DNA of 64,000 bases from Rhynchopus sp. YZ270_cl-10 (GCA_964035575.1 OZ037880.1:1116001-1180000); one strand, 5' to 3'. Counted from the stretch's first letter, positions 19,327 to 30,800 are shown. Notes: generated by a model from the letters alone, not told the origin. Made by a program: numbers and translations.

Positions 19327-22162
19327 ATGGCACGTCGTGCAGCAGGGGTTGATGTTCAGGCATCGTGCATCCGTCAAGAGAAGGAGGACCTTACCGGCCG
19401 TAACTGCCTGTGGTACAACTTCAATGATGGAGGGCTGGAGTCGATGGTGCAGGGCTACCGCAGCGCACTCCTCAAGCATGAGGACTACAACGCACTGTGC
19501 CAGTGCGAGACGCTCAACGACGTCAAGATGTACCTCCAGTCCAACACGTCCTACGGTGAGCCGCCCTTCCTCCAGGACGTTGCAACGCTTGACCCCAACA
19601 TCATCAAGGAGAAGGCCCAGGAGAAGCTTGTGCGTGAGTTCAACGAGCTCCGCGAGTGGGCAGATGCACCACTCTCGACCTTCCTTGACTACATCACGTA
19701 CGACTACATGGTATGCAGGTTTGGATGAAATGATTGGCAGTTTTGTGGTTGAAGAGGTGGGTTATCAATCATTCCTTTTGTTCAATTTTAACACTCATTC
19801 TTTTGAAAATGTGCATTGTTGGGGGAAAAGTAGGAGGTCAGGCACCTCGCTAATGTCGACATCGGGTGTGTGCAAGATACCATCGGACGGTCTTGTGTTG
19901 CCACCAACTCCCACAACGTACACCAGCAAAGATGTTGGCCTCGGGTTGTAATTAGAGAATATCCATTCACCTGACGAGGCCTCCACCTCGCAAAAGTCGG
20001 GCAGCATGTAACATAGCTGTTGTCGTGCTCAAGGTACGTCTTCCAGAACTTTGACGCGACGATACACTTCAATTTGACGGTGTACTTCGCAGCACGCTCT
20101 TCGTCCCCTTTTCTCCGTTCACATGTAGAGGGGTGTATGCACAGAAAGTGATGTCCATTCTGCAAGCACTACATACCGCTTCGCACAAAACAGACTTGAA
20201 CGCTTTTGCAGCGCTCCTGCCACAGTTCGTTCGTACAGACCTGTACAGCACATTCCGTCCGTAACACGGTCCTCTCCACGCCATTTTCCTCTGTTGTGGG
20301 TGAGCCCACACGACGCTTGCACATAGCGCAGCTTCGGGTGTGGGAAATTAGGACCCTGGTTGCCTACTGACACATTTTCAAAAGAATGAGTGTAAAAAAA
20401 AGACAGAGTGTGTATGGTCTTGGCGTTTATCTATCTCTACACCTTTTTTGTCACAGATCACAAACGTGCTGAAGCTCATCCACGGCGCACAGAACAGCAA
20501 AGACACCCTTGAGCTGATCACAAGGATGCACCCCCTGGGGAGGTTCGAGGGCATTGGTGCCATCATGGCAGACTGCTCTAATGTCGAAGGTATACCTTGC
20601 GCAACTTTTTCTTCCACTTTTCTGACTTAGTTTAGGTTTATCTAACAACCGTTTCCCTTTTTTTCTCGATCAAGATTGAACTCGAAAGGCTTAGGCTTAG
20701 GTTCATCTTATAAACTTTGGTGGTACCCCTTGCAACCACAGCTGATGCTGTACGATGACAATTGTGTCGAGGTGATTAAGCACAAAGGCTTAGGTTCATC
20801 TTATAATTTTGTAAAATACATGGACACACACACATTCATTTTGGGGCCATATTCTGCGCAAGAATTATTCCTATGAGTTATCAAACACACATTCATTGAA
20901 CACCACCCCACCACCTCACAGCAATCTACAACACCATGACGATTCTTGAGCTTCCCATCATGAAGTTCTTCCAGCAGGAGTCTGACCGCATGGAGTTCGA
21001 GAGCGACCAGAGCTCGGTATGCACATTGCAGTGACAAACAAAAAGAGCGCGAAGTTTTGCATAGGGACGGCTAACTGCACTATGCTAACATTTAACACAA
21101 CAGTGCTTCGTTACCTAAAAAGACAAACCAACTTAAGAAAGACGTAGCGTTCGCGTCTTTCGAGGACAAAAATACCTCAAAAAATGAACGAAAACTTGAA
21201 AGATAAATGTGCCATTTTGCCAACCATTTGACCTATTTAACACAACCAACACAGAGAGAATACGTGCACGCAATCTTCAAGAAGAGCTACCTTGAGTCCT
21301 TCTACGACCTCTGCCAGGAAATAGGAGGCGAGACCTGGGCGATGATGAAGGAGATCCTCGAGTTCGAGGCGGACAGGACCGTTATTGGGCTTACACGCAA
21401 CTGCTTCGGAAACAAGGACATCAAGGTCTGCCCCCTCTTCCTCCCCCCCATAATTCTACACCACCCACATCCACATTTTCCCCTCTATTCTTACACATCT
21501 TGCATTTTCCTTTATCGCCCCACAAATACAGCCCGGTACCGAGCGTGCCCGCCTGTACCCCAACTTTGGAACCCTTCTTGACTGGCACACACGCATTGCC
21601 GACTGTGACGATGATGAGGCCCTGCGTAACGTGCTTGGTGACGACAAGGGAGGACTGCACCACTGGCGCAACCTGGTCTGCGGTGGAGGCGGTGGCCTTG
21701 GTGAGAGCGCAGCGGGATCTGCCATGGAGTCGCGTTTCCTTGAGCAGTCCATCGAGCTCAACAAGTCGAGCATGGCACGCTCCTTCCACTATGGAGTATT
21801 CTACTCCTGGCTCAAGGTATGCCACTTCAGACACCTTTTTATCTCCTATATTCACAATGATGCGAGCAACTGTGGTAACTCTTTTTTTTTGTGATCAAGG
21901 TGACGGAATGGGACTCAGGATTACAAACTTTTTCTGTTTTGTTTTAAAGGTGACCAAAGCCCCCCTTAGGGTTGGCATAAGAGAACAACCTCGGTGGGCG
22001 ATTGTTGATGTGAACAAAGAAAGAAAACACAACACCATCACACACCACACCCAACAGCTGAGAGAACAAGAGCTGAGCAACATCTACTGGATCTGTGCGT
22101 GCATTGAGCTCAAAACGCGCCACCGTATCCGCGAGTTCACAGAAATCTACCCGCAGAAATAG
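19327..22162 (+). CDS. V-type proton ATPase subunit d
   Basis: Subunit d (Vma6/ATP6V0D) links the central rotor of the V1 part to the membrane proteolipid ring; it acts on vacuole-type and acidic compartments. Exons: 19327..19710, 20457..20589, 20922..21016, 21255..21425, 21532..21816, 22058..22162; about 390 residues against 345-351 in yeast and human. Diagnostic stretches are FNDGGLESMVQGYRSALL, LDYITYDYM|ITNVLKLIHG (across the first splice), HPLGRFEG, IYNTMTILELPIMKFF, FEADRTVIGLTRNCFG, LYPNFGTLLDWHTRIA, FHYGVFYSWLK|LREQELSNIYWICACIEL. Donors are GTATGC, GTATAC, GTATGC, GTCTGC and GTATGC. Intron 1 carries a TIR element, intron 2 two dispersed hairpins, and intron 5 a worn one. Confidence 0.92.
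19791..20393. mobile_element. TIR element inside V-ATPase d intron 1
   Basis: ACACTCATTCTTTTGAAAATG (19791-) and its reverse complement (ending 20393) form 23-bp perfect inverted repeats. The 557-base interior is GC-rich like exons and unlike the host intron. On the minus strand it reads in broken frames, with up to 125 residues open in one, but I recognise no domain. No clear target duplication: T-rich on the left, A-rich on the right. It makes up most of the 746-base intron, so without it the intron would be about 143 bases. It may be a DNA element that captured or lost a coding segment. Confidence 0.75.
20671..20716 (+). repeat. Dispersed sense-strand hairpin, copy 6
   Basis: In V-ATPase d intron 2: CAAGATTGAACTCGAAAGGC, then TTAGGCTTAGGTTCATCTTA. 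The left inner arm is lost; the right arm TTCATCTTATAAACTTT is intact. Confidence 0.55.
20769..20806 (+). repeat. Dispersed sense-strand hairpin, copy 7
   Basis: In V-ATPase d intron 2, 55 bases after copy 6: GAGGTGATTAAGCACAAAGG, then CTTAGGTTCATCTTATAA. Intact stem with the conserved loop purines. Confidence 0.7.
21895..21928 (+). repeat. Dispersed hairpin, degenerate copy 8
   Basis: In V-ATPase d intron 5: TCAAGGTGACGGAATGGGAC, then TCAGGATTACAAAC. Only the TCAAGGTGAC head and the ACAAAC tail are recognisable. Confidence 0.35.
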
Positions 22163-22837
22163 GTCATCTCCGGTATCCTCCCGTTGTGAGAAAGAGGTGG
22201 CAAACACTTGGGGAAGTTGCCACCCGTTCCATAGGAACTCCACACGTTTCCCGTTGCCCCCCTCTTCCTTAACGTACACAGAACCGCATATCTTTTGCGA
22301 GGGATGATGGGGAGGGTGGCATTTCTTATGTGATGTAAACCCCCAGTATTGTGCACCGAGTGCAAAAAAAAAACACAAAAAAAAAAACAAACATTTTTTT
22401 AAAACACACACCTCACTCTACCGCTCTGTGACATTCCTGAAAATTTCCCCCCCTTTTACCTTAGTGTGCTTTGTGTGTTGAGCGGTGGGTGTTTTTAGTG
22501 AGGGTGGGCGAGGAAGTTGATGAGTCCAGAGAAACTCCTTTTTTTTTTCTTTATTTTTTTTGTCTCCCCCCCACGCGTTCTTTAACGAAAAAGAATTTAA
22601 AACACGGCCACATTCCATACAAACATTGGGGAAGATATCGGTTTAAACCGCTCTGTTTCTCTTTTGTATGACTGTGCTTGCAGCACAACTTTTAAATCCA
22701 TAAAAAAAAAAGGTGGCAAGACGAGGGGGAGAGGGGAAGGACCTGAGTTGGAGTGTTTTGCATTCCCATCTCAAAATTCTTTCTTGCTCTTCTCTTCATT
22801 TTGCCTTATTTTTTTCTCCCCCCTTACTGTCATTGCC

Positions 22838-22873
22838 CTGCGTCCCGGAGGCGTTTTGCACTATCAGCTCATT
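22838..22873 (+). repeat. GTCCCAGAGGCG dispersed repeat, copy 3
   Basis: CTGCGTCCCGGAGGCGTTTT, then GCACTATCAGCTCATTTT. Best match to the copies at 37781 and 57192 in its GCACTATMA tail. Confidence 0.65.
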
Positions 22874-23485
22874 TTTTTTGTCTTGTTTTGCGTCTGTCCT
22901 TTTTTTTTGGGGGTTTTGGGCGGGTATTGTAACTTCACGGTGATTTTACTTTCTTCAAGTGTGCTTTTTATTGATGGTATGTATTCTGGGCATCTGTTCC
23001 GTATTGTTAGACGTGCGGGGCCGGTTTTATCTTTGTGGGTTTTGTTGTGTGAAGTCTTTTTTTTTTCTTCTCGCCTTATGTGCGGTGCCTGTTCCGACCC
23101 TGTATCGGGTTCTATTTTTTTCTTTGTGATGAAGCTGATGTTCGTTATTCACTTCAGAAACCCCCCCCTCTTTTACCCCCACCAATTCTCTCTCTGGATG
23201 CCCTGTCCCAACAAAAAAAATTTTTAAAAAACCCCTGTGTTGTTTCACCCCCCTTCGCACACACAACATCGATCTGTTCAGTTCTGGTTCGTCACCCCCC
23301 TTCCCCCCCCCTTAAAAAAGCAAAAAAAGAAAAAAATTGAATCTGAATATGCCTGAGAGGCCGTTCTCCTTCAATGGTCCCTTTTTTTTTGTGATAAACG
23401 AGAGAAGGGTATTTTTTGTTAAAAAATGTGTTTACGTGTGAGAAGGGGAAAATGGGAGAGATGGAGGGTGGGGGGTGCATACAAA

Positions 23486-23679
23486 CACGACGGGACCCAG
23501 TGACAAGTGACAAGTGACAAGTGAAAATGACAAGTGAAAAAGGTGACAAGTATATGACAAGTAAATAGCCTATATCCCCATAGAAAGTCACTTGTCATGA
23601 CAAGTGACTTTTTTGTCATATTATGACAAGTGAAATGACATGTGATTTCACTTGTCACTTGTCACTGGGTCCCGTCGTG
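23486..23679. mobile_element. 194-bp palindromic element built of GACAAGTGA
   Basis: Ends CACGACGGGACCCAGT / ACTGGGTCCCGTCGTG are perfect inverted repeats extending 32 bases through GACAAGTGA units. The interior has about seven TGACAAGT on the left and ACTTGTCA on the right, with ACTTGTCATGACAAGT at the centre. No clear target duplication. The design (TIR plus array of TGACAA/TTGTCA half-sites) parallels the larger 15130-15725 element although the ends differ. Confidence 0.8.
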
Positions 23680-24004
23680 AAGGAGAGGAGAAATGCAGTG
23701 CTACTTGAGGGGGTTATTTTTCTTCTTTTTGCACGCTTTGTATTGATTATTCTTTAATTTTTCTTTTATATCAAAAAGGTGAAAAAAGCTAACCACTGGG
23801 AGATTTAAGTGTTCTCTCTCTCTCTCTCCTTGCAACCACCCCTACCCTGTAATCTGGGTACCCACAGTGTGTGTGTATTTTTACAAGGGGGTAAATGGGG
23901 GAAAAAAAAGAGAGAGAAAAAGGGAGAAACTTTGGAACAAAAAAGGCCTGCTTGATCTCGATTGCAACCCCCCCCTCTGATCACTCTCCACATTTTTTTT
24001 TCTC

Positions 24005-24045
24005 GAGATGACTAAGCATGAGGTTTAGTTTCATCTTATGAACTT
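24005..24045 (+). repeat. Dispersed sense-strand hairpin, copy 9
   Basis: AGATGACTAAGCATGAGGTT, then TAGTTTCATCTTATGAACTT. Here the left arm is AGATGA, giving a Watson-Crick pair where other copies have G-U. Confidence 0.65.
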
Positions 24046-24760
24046 CTTTTTTTTTTTTTTTTTTTTAAAGTACGCTTCTTTTTTTTTGATCATTAATTCA
24101 TGCAAGGTAGTTGTTACCTGCATTATTTATGATTTTTTTTCTTCTTTGTCAATCTGACTGGTTCGTTTCAATGTGTGCTTTTTTTTTTTATACCCCATTT
24201 AAAAAATGAACAATGAGTTAAGACACAGTGTGAAGGCATTTTCTTTATAGCCTTTCTGGATTCCCTTTTAAAAAATGCTTCGTTTTTTCTTAGATGTCCC
24301 TGTTTCCTCCCCCTCTCCCCCTTTTTCAGGCTCCGGTGTATATTAAAAGGGTTATCACGTTTGCAACCGAGACTCTTTGTGAAAAGGGGGTGTTGGGGGA
24401 GGTTTTATAGGGAAGTGTTGGTGACAACTAAAAACCAAACACAAAAACACACAAAAAAAACGGTGTCACAAAAAAAGCAAAATGACGCAAAAAAGACAAA
24501 GCAAAACAAAAAAAAAAAAACACATTCCTTCCGCAGAGAGTTCACTTCCCCCCCCATCCCGATACATTAAAAAAAAACACAACAAAGCGAAGTCACAGAG
24601 AGAGAAATATTGCCCTCCCTTCTCCCTTCTCCACCTCTCATCTTATTTTGTCTTCTACCCCAGACTTTTCCCTTCGTTGGAGCTACGCATCATATACTCC
24701 GCTTTCCCCTACCCACGCACCCTCTCTCTCTCTCTAACTCCGCTCCCTATCTCTTCTTCA

Positions 24761-25030
24761 ATGCCCGCACATTTCGAACCATATCTCGCTTCTTATTGAA
24801 TCAAATTTGGCTCTTCTCCGGACACCTGACACAGAGGGGCAATGTTATGACTCGCTTATCACCCTCAACAACCTCATCGAACGTGACGCTGTCATACTCT
24901 CACACCACGCGGGATACTCCCTTACACTGTTCCACGACCTCATCAGCCCTGCACATGATGTCCGGGTACAAGAGGAGGCGTGCAAATGCGCTGCAGCATT
25001 TTCCACGGGACGGTTTCTTATCTATTTCAG
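24761..25030 (+). pseudogene. Possible armadillo-repeat gene remnant
   Basis: ATG at 24761 opens MPAHFEPYLASY and stops. In a second frame just downstream (24807-25020) the sequence reads LLRTPDTEGQCYDSLITLNNLIERDAVILSHH and then DLISPAHDVRVQEEACKCAAAFS. The last part resembles an armadillo/HEAT helix pair (VQEEAxxAxxxxS). There is no single open frame and no sensible intron joining them, so it looks like a decayed or partial gene; alternatively unrecognised exons of a short gene. It lies directly before uL13m. Confidence 0.3.
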
Positions 25031-25107
25031 TTTTTTTTTGACACATCAACTCTTTTGATACAAATCATCACATTTTCCCCTCTCAGGAAATAAAACAACA
25101 AAAAACA

Positions 25108-25857
25108 ATGTTACGACAGTCGCGCGCCCTTTCGGTTTTTAAGCAGACTTCTGCACTGCTTCATTGGGATTTGGATACGCTTTATGGACGGAATATCAAC
25201 TGCCTTGAGAAGAAGCCTGTCATCACTCAGGACAATGGGTTCTTCAACCGGAAACAACATATGAACTGGAAGAAGCCTTTTGCAAACCAATGGGGGCATC
25301 GGTGGCTTCACAGGGGAGGGGAGATGTGGCGCATCATCGACGCAACGGACTACGAGGTGGACGCGCTTGCAGAACAGTTGGTTCCGATTCTTATGGGAAG
25401 ACACCGGCCTGATTGGCAACGTACCAAAGACATGGGGGATCAGATAATAGTATTGAACTGCCGTAAGATTGCGATGGATGACCGTGAAGGAACCCCGCTC
25501 CCGTGGAGGATGAAGCCCTATTCGTACACTACAGGATACCCGAAATCGTGGGGGATCCAAATTAGGAGGGCGGAGGAAGAGTTTTTGAAGGATCCGTGCA
25601 GGCCGTTGTGGCTGTCGGTGCATGAGAGACTGCCGAAAACGCATCCGGTCAATAGAGTGCGGCCTCGTGGATACCTTCATTTGCGTGTCTGGCTTGAAAA
25701 GCTTCATTGCTTTGCAGATGACGAACATCCCTTCAAAGACGTCAATCCAATCCCTCTCGAGCTTCCCCGTCCTACCGCTGGAGTCGAGCAATACCACGCA
25801 CTTCAAAACTTCAGCGATCTGCCTCGGAGAACCAAACCACAAGGATGGAAAAAATAG
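25108..25857 (+). CDS. Mitochondrial ribosomal protein uL13m
   Basis: Large-subunit mitoribosomal protein, 249 residues, single exon. The N-terminus (MLRQSRALSVFKQTSALLHW) is basic, hydrophobic and free of acids early on, fitting a mitochondrial presequence. The uL13 core starts near 75 (WRIIDATDYEVDALAEQLVPIL), continues with DMGDQIIVLNCRKIAM, then the YTTGYPKSWG and LWLSVHERLPKTHPVN segments corresponding to the HTGYPGG and AVxGMLPKN motifs. The C-terminal 50 residues are Pro-rich and extra. The canonical GRLAS is replaced by VDALAE, so the sequence is divergent. The ATG follows CTCAG at 25082-25086, a candidate trans-splice acceptor. Confidence 0.78.
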   Translation: MLRQSRALSVFKQTSALLHWDLDTLYGRNINCLEKKPVITQDNGFFNRKQHMNWKKPFANQWGHRWLHRGGEMWRIIDATDYEVDALAEQLVPILMGRHRPDWQRTKDMGDQIIVLNCRKIAMDDREGTPLPWRMKPYSYTTGYPKSWGIQIRRAEEEFLKDPCRPLWLSVHERLPKTHPVNRVRPRGYLHLRVWLEKLHCFADDEHPFKDVNPIPLELPRPTAGVEQYHALQNFSDLPRRTKPQGWKK

Positions 25858-26331
25858 TGTTTTTTTTTTGGGGGATTGGGGGGGGGGTGCTGTGCTGTGC
25901 TGTTGTACAGTCAAAGAGGTGGTCTTTTTGTGTGGATACGATGAAGTATCAGAGTTGCAATGTCTTTTTTTGATTCGCAATGCCTGACACCCGATGTGTT
26001 TTGCACTTTCCCTTCTTCCGATTCGACCCTTAAAAAAAACTTTTGTTTTGATAGCAAAGATGATACGATACGTTCACAACTTAATATCACAACGTTTTGT
26101 AGGGGAGGGGGAAAAACGGGGTGAGGGATAGAAACAACACGAGATTTGTTATAGGAAGGCTTTGCATCTTACGGAAAAAAAATCGTTTTATTTTTTTTCT
26201 TGGAAAAAGCAACAAAAAAAACCCACCCTCTAATACAATAAGACAACCCTCCCCCTTTCCCATCTACTCCACCTCCACCACCTCCACCACCTCCACCACC
26301 CCCTCTCCATATAAATTCCAGGTCGATTCCA
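25858..26331 (+). other. Intergenic, leader of the next gene
   Basis: No gene or matched repeat. The last 90 bases are a CCACCT/CTCC pyrimidine-rich run ending in TTCCAG at 26316-26321, eleven bases before the ATG: a strong candidate trans-splice acceptor. Confidence 0.45.
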
Positions 26332-27447
26332 ATGTCGAAAAATTTGCTGGTATGTAAGACCGACCGAGCCAAGATGGATGTTCTTGTCACAAGCAAATGC
26401 AAGGCGACACCTTGTATGGAGTGGTCCAAAACAACAGGACGAAAGTCCCCTATCCCAGGCGTCACTAACGAGCCTACCCTCCAAGGCACCCTCACGATCA
26501 ACCCAGGCATGATCGAACGACACAAAGCGAACATCAGCTTCAGCGCCCAGCTGCCTCGTGTCATGACCTATGTAACATCCTCTGGGAGAAACCTAGCAGG
26601 GGTCCACAACTGCGACGTCTTGAGCACCCATTCACGGTCCTCCGCCTGCTCCACTTACATGAAGCCACCTACACAACTTACACGCCCTGTTAACACACCT
26701 AAGGCAAAGGGGCAGAAGTCCATCGCAGAAGAGGAATGCGTGGAATCCGAAGAAGAGTTGGCAAAGCTAGCACAGTCAAAGGAGAGGGGACAAAGAATTC
26801 ATGTCCAATACGAATTTGATAAAGCAATGAATTCGGTAAAGCCCACCAGCCGTAGTGTGAATATGCACAATATGCGTGGACGCACTGAAACACCACCACC
26901 TTGCGGACCTACCTCCATCCCTGCTGCACCAAATCCGTTCAGTTCATTCAATTCACGCCATCGGCGGGCAACCGGAGGGGATTTTGGCAAAGCACCCGGC
27001 CGCGTACTACACACCGCCGAAGTACATCCGGAGCGCGACATCAAATGGCGTGCTGTGGATAAGCACATTCGTGGCACCGCATTCCCTGCTGCAGAGCGCT
27101 ATAAAATGAAGCCGGACCCTTCCGAGGCATATTTGCACACCGACCCATTGACGCCTTTGTGTACTAGGTGGAAAGGGACTGCGGTGCAGGCGTGGTATGA
27201 CAGTGCGTACAGTGCTGTGCAAAGCAGACCGCCAAGTGTAGCGGCACCCAGGGCAGGTACCGGGTCTACCTCTGCTGTGATCAAAAGCGCGAATGCGCAG
27301 CTGGGGATGCTCCGGAGCACCCTCCTCAAGCATGCCCGCGAAGGGGAGCGCAAAAAGAAGGAACGCCTCGGCCAGTACTCCGCCGATATGAGAATGGCAG
27401 AGCGTGACCTCTCCCCAGCCTTCCAAAGCACCTATAGTGCAATGTAA
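26332..27447 (+). CDS. Conserved-looking protein of unknown function
   Basis: 371 residues, one exon, not recognised. Basic and Ser/Thr/Pro-rich, with an acidic patch near 130-150 (EEECVESEEELAK), no signal peptide or membrane helix, and a charged helix close to the C-terminus (LRSTLLKHAREGERKKKERL). Segments RDIKWRAVDKHIRGTAFPAAERYK and SEAYLHTDPLTPLCTRWKG are low in disorder-promoting residues and could be short conserved motifs. Codon use matches the neighbouring real genes, and the start follows a strong pyrimidine tract and CCAG. A cytoskeletal or flagellar role would be a guess from composition only. Confidence 0.65.
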   Translation: MSKNLLVCKTDRAKMDVLVTSKCKATPCMEWSKTTGRKSPIPGVTNEPTLQGTLTINPGMIERHKANISFSAQLPRVMTYVTSSGRNLAGVHNCDVLSTHSRSSACSTYMKPPTQLTRPVNTPKAKGQKSIAEEECVESEEELAKLAQSKERGQRIHVQYEFDKAMNSVKPTSRSVNMHNMRGRTETPPPCGPTSIPAAPNPFSSFNSRHRRATGGDFGKAPGRVLHTAEVHPERDIKWRAVDKHIRGTAFPAAERYKMKPDPSEAYLHTDPLTPLCTRWKGTAVQAWYDSAYSAVQSRPPSVAAPRAGTGSTSAVIKSANAQLGMLRSTLLKHAREGERKKKERLGQYSADMRMAERDLSPAFQSTYSAM

Positions 27448-27806
27448 TTGAGAGAGAGAGAGGGGGAGAGATCTGTTCTAACAGAACTATTTGCTAGTGA
27501 TTTTCCCGTGGTCAGATTCTCCTGAGCAAAGGGAGAGTTGGTTTTAACCCCATTTTTTCCAAGATGGGGTAAAAGGTACGACAGAAACGATTCAAAAAAA
27601 GAGGTACATTTTGACGCTCCCTGAAAAATTTGTGGAAACCCACGCAGCTGATGCGTGAATGTGATCAAGGTGACTAATCATGAGATGCTCAGAGTCATCT
27701 CATAAACTTTTCTTGTTTTTTTTTTGCAATCATCTATAGCCCCCACAGCAACATACACATTTGGTTAGAAAAAAACTGCGGGAGAGGTTTTTTTTTTTGT
27801 TGCACA
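27448..27806 (+). other. Short intergenic region before AROM
   Basis: Contains a long dispersed repeat (27628-27710) and two candidate acceptors, TATAG at 27739 and CACAG at 27748, before the AROM ATG. Confidence 0.45.
27628..27710 (+). repeat. Extended hairpin repeat, copy 10 (twin of 39351-39435)
   Basis: TTGTGGAAACCCACGCAGC, TGATGCGTGAATGTGATC, AAGGTGACTAATCATGAG, then ATGCTCAGAGTCATCTCATA. It is almost base-for-base identical with 39351-39435 over 83 bases. The extension adds an upstream stem (ACGCAGCTGATGCGT: ACGCA/TGCGT). Confidence 0.8.
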
Positions 27807-30800
27807 ATGCCGCTTCCAGAGGCGGATGACAAGCGGGTGACCCGGATCAGCATTCTAGGGATGGATTCCATTGTGATTGGCTGCGACATCTTGAAGGACT
27901 CAGGCGCCACTTCGCATGAGGTTTGCAAGGCTGCGAAATACGTCGTGATCACGGACTCAAATGTTGCCCCTTTGTATCTTGACACTGTTTTGGACAGTTT
28001 TGAGCGTGCTACAGGAAACCGCCCGATCTCCAAGATTCTTGCCCCTGGTGAGTCTGCGAAGTGCCGGAGTGTGAAGGCCGAAATTGAAGACTGGATGATT
28101 AGCCACCATTGTGGCCGTGATGCTTGCATGGTTGCGTTAGGCGGTGGGGTGATTGGTGATTTGACCGGCTACGTGGCGTCTACTTACATGCGTGGCATCA
28201 AAGTCGTTCAAATTCCTACAACCCTTCTCGCTATGGTCGATTCTTCCGTTGGGGGGAAGACCGGGATCGACACCCCTACTGGAAAGAATTTGGTCGGCGC
28301 GTTTCATCATCCACAACGCATTTTGATGGATTTGACGGTACTCCAGACACTCCCATTGAGACAGCTTTGCAATGGAATGGCAGAAGTCGTGAAAACCGCG
28401 TTGCTTTGGGATGCTGATCGATTTACTGAGTTGGAACAGCATGTTGACGAAATTCTTGCAAAAGACCCAAAATGGCTGCAATCTATTGTCGAAGGATCTG
28501 CGGGGATCAAAGCAGAGGTTGTTACGGAAGACGAGAAGGAGGGGGGGTTACGTACCCTTCTCAACGTAGGGCACTCCATTGGGCATGCTGTCGAAGCGTT
28601 TCTTGCCCCAGATATGCTTCACGGCGAGGCTGTCTCCATCGGTACTGTCAAGGAGGCTATGCTCTCACGCAGGCTAGGTTACATCTCTGAGGCGGAGGTA
28701 GGCAGAATTACTAGGTGTCTGCAGTCATTTCATCTCCCGGTGGCAGTGCCGACTGCCCTGACGACAGAGGGTTTGATGGAGAAAATGGCGGTTGACAAAA
28801 AAAACATTGGCGGCAAAAAGTACATTTCGCTATTAGAACGCATTGGGAAATGTGTGAATAACAGGGCGATTGCTTGTAAGGATGCGGATATTGAAGCAGT
28901 GCTTGCACATTCGCTTGAGATTAAGCCGCTTTCGGGTGTTGCGAAGGAGGTGACGATGACTGTTCCGGGGTCAAAGAGTTTGTCAAACCGTGCTCTGTTG
29001 ATCGCAGCGTTGGGGAAAGGGAAGGTGAAGGTAAAGGGTTTGCTTCATAGTGATGACACCCAGGTTATGCTTGAAGCTTTGCAGGCGATGAAGGCATGCA
29101 CCTTTGAATGGTCGGACAACGGAGCGACGCTCACAATCGATGGAAATGGAGGAAAGCTGTCTACACCCACCACGGAGATGTATCTTGGAAATGCGGGGAC
29201 TGCATCGCGCTTTTTGACCACCGCTGCCACGTTGACGCAGGGCAGTACCATCCTTACTGGAAACAAACGGATGAAGGAGCGTCCCATTGCGCCTTTGGTC
29301 ACCGCCCTCACGGCACAGCCTGACGTTAACATTAAATACCTCAAAACCGAGGGCTGTCTTCCCATTGAGGTGCACGCAAAGGAAGGCCTCTCAGGAGGGA
29401 CAATACAGCTTTCTGCAGACGTCTCTTCTCAGTATGTGTCCTCAGTGCTGATCTCTGCACCGTACGCGAAGGCGCCGGTTACCTTGGAGCTGACTGGAGG
29501 AAAGGTGGTGTCGCAGACGTACATCGATATGACAATGTCGATCATGAAGGATTTTGGCATCACCGCAGTGAAGGGGGAGAAGGATGCGTACACAATCCCA
29601 TCAGGACCGTACACGAACCCTGCGGAATACCAGGTGGAGGTGGACGCATCGTCGGCGACGTACCCCCTCGCGATTCCCGCAATTCTGTCAGGAAATGGGG
29701 TGTCAGGAGGGGAACCATTTGCGCTCACATTGAACGGTATTGGCACCAACTCTGTGCAAGGTGACGCAAAATTCTGTGAACTTCTCAGGAAAATGGGGTG
29801 CGATGTTACCACCACAGCGACACAAACCACGGTACGCAAAGCTAAGGGGCGCCTCACCGCGGTATCTGTTGATATGGAAAGCATGACCGACGCTTTTATG
29901 ACTGCAGCTGTTGTGATGTGTCTCGCAGACGGCGTTTCACGTATTACTGGTATTGCCAATCAGCGTGTAAAGGAGTGCAACCGATTGGAGGCTATGGTCA
30001 CAGAATTCACCAAGCTTGGAGTAACCTGCACTGAGCTTCCCGACGGTCTAGAAATCCATGGTACAACAGTGGACAAACTTCGCCCCGCAGAGATCTTCTG
30101 TTATAAGGACCACAGAATTGCGATGAGCTTTGCTATTCTGGGCCTTGCTGTGCCTGGCATCACCATTCTTGATACTGCATGCGTGGAAAAAACTTATCCA
30201 GTGTTTTGGGATCATTTGACTCAGACACTCGGAGCAGAGGTGATTCCTCGGGACATTGCTGTTTCTAAAACAAATGATGCGTCAAACACAAAATCGATTC
30301 TTTTGATTGGCATTCGTGGTGCCGGGAAGACGACCTTAGGGAAGCATGGGGCAAACTATTTGAAGCGGAAATTCGTTGATTTAGATGACGTCTTCGAGGA
30401 GGAGCTTGGAAGCATCAAAAACTTCATTGAGACGAAAGGGTGGGAGGGCTTCAGAAAGGCAGAGAGCGAGGTTTTGGAGCGTGCCATGAAGAAGTACTCT
30501 GACGGCTATGTGATTGCCTCCGGTGGGGGTATCGTCGAGTCTGAAGCCTCGAGACACACATTGCATACTTTGAAGCAGACCCACAAAATCATTTTCATCA
30601 ACAAAAGCCTTGCTGACATCGAAACGGAGCTTGCTGCTTCAGGAAAACCTGCCTGGGCAGAACCGGTTCCTACTGTATTTAAGAGAAGGTTTCCGTTTTT
30701 CAGACAGTGTTCGACACATGAAATTCTGATTCAAGGGGTAGGGAATTGGGAGCCGATTTTGAAGAATTTTTCTCGTTTGCTGTCGCATATAACGTCTCCA

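Larger units (their letters stand above)
22163..24760 (+). other. Intergenic, 2.6 kb
   Basis: No gene I can support. It holds a GTCCCGGAGGCG repeat (22838), the GACAAGTGA palindromic element (23486-23679) and a sense hairpin (24005). Reading frames such as 22664-23227 are T-rich and show no family resemblance. Long homopolymers, CT and TC runs fill the rest. Confidence 0.45.

Noticed and set aside
22664-23227. A 187-codon frame in T-rich sequence with several hydrophobic stretches.
   Set aside because: Hydrophobicity comes from TTT/CTT runs; it crosses a dispersed repeat and shows no conserved pattern.
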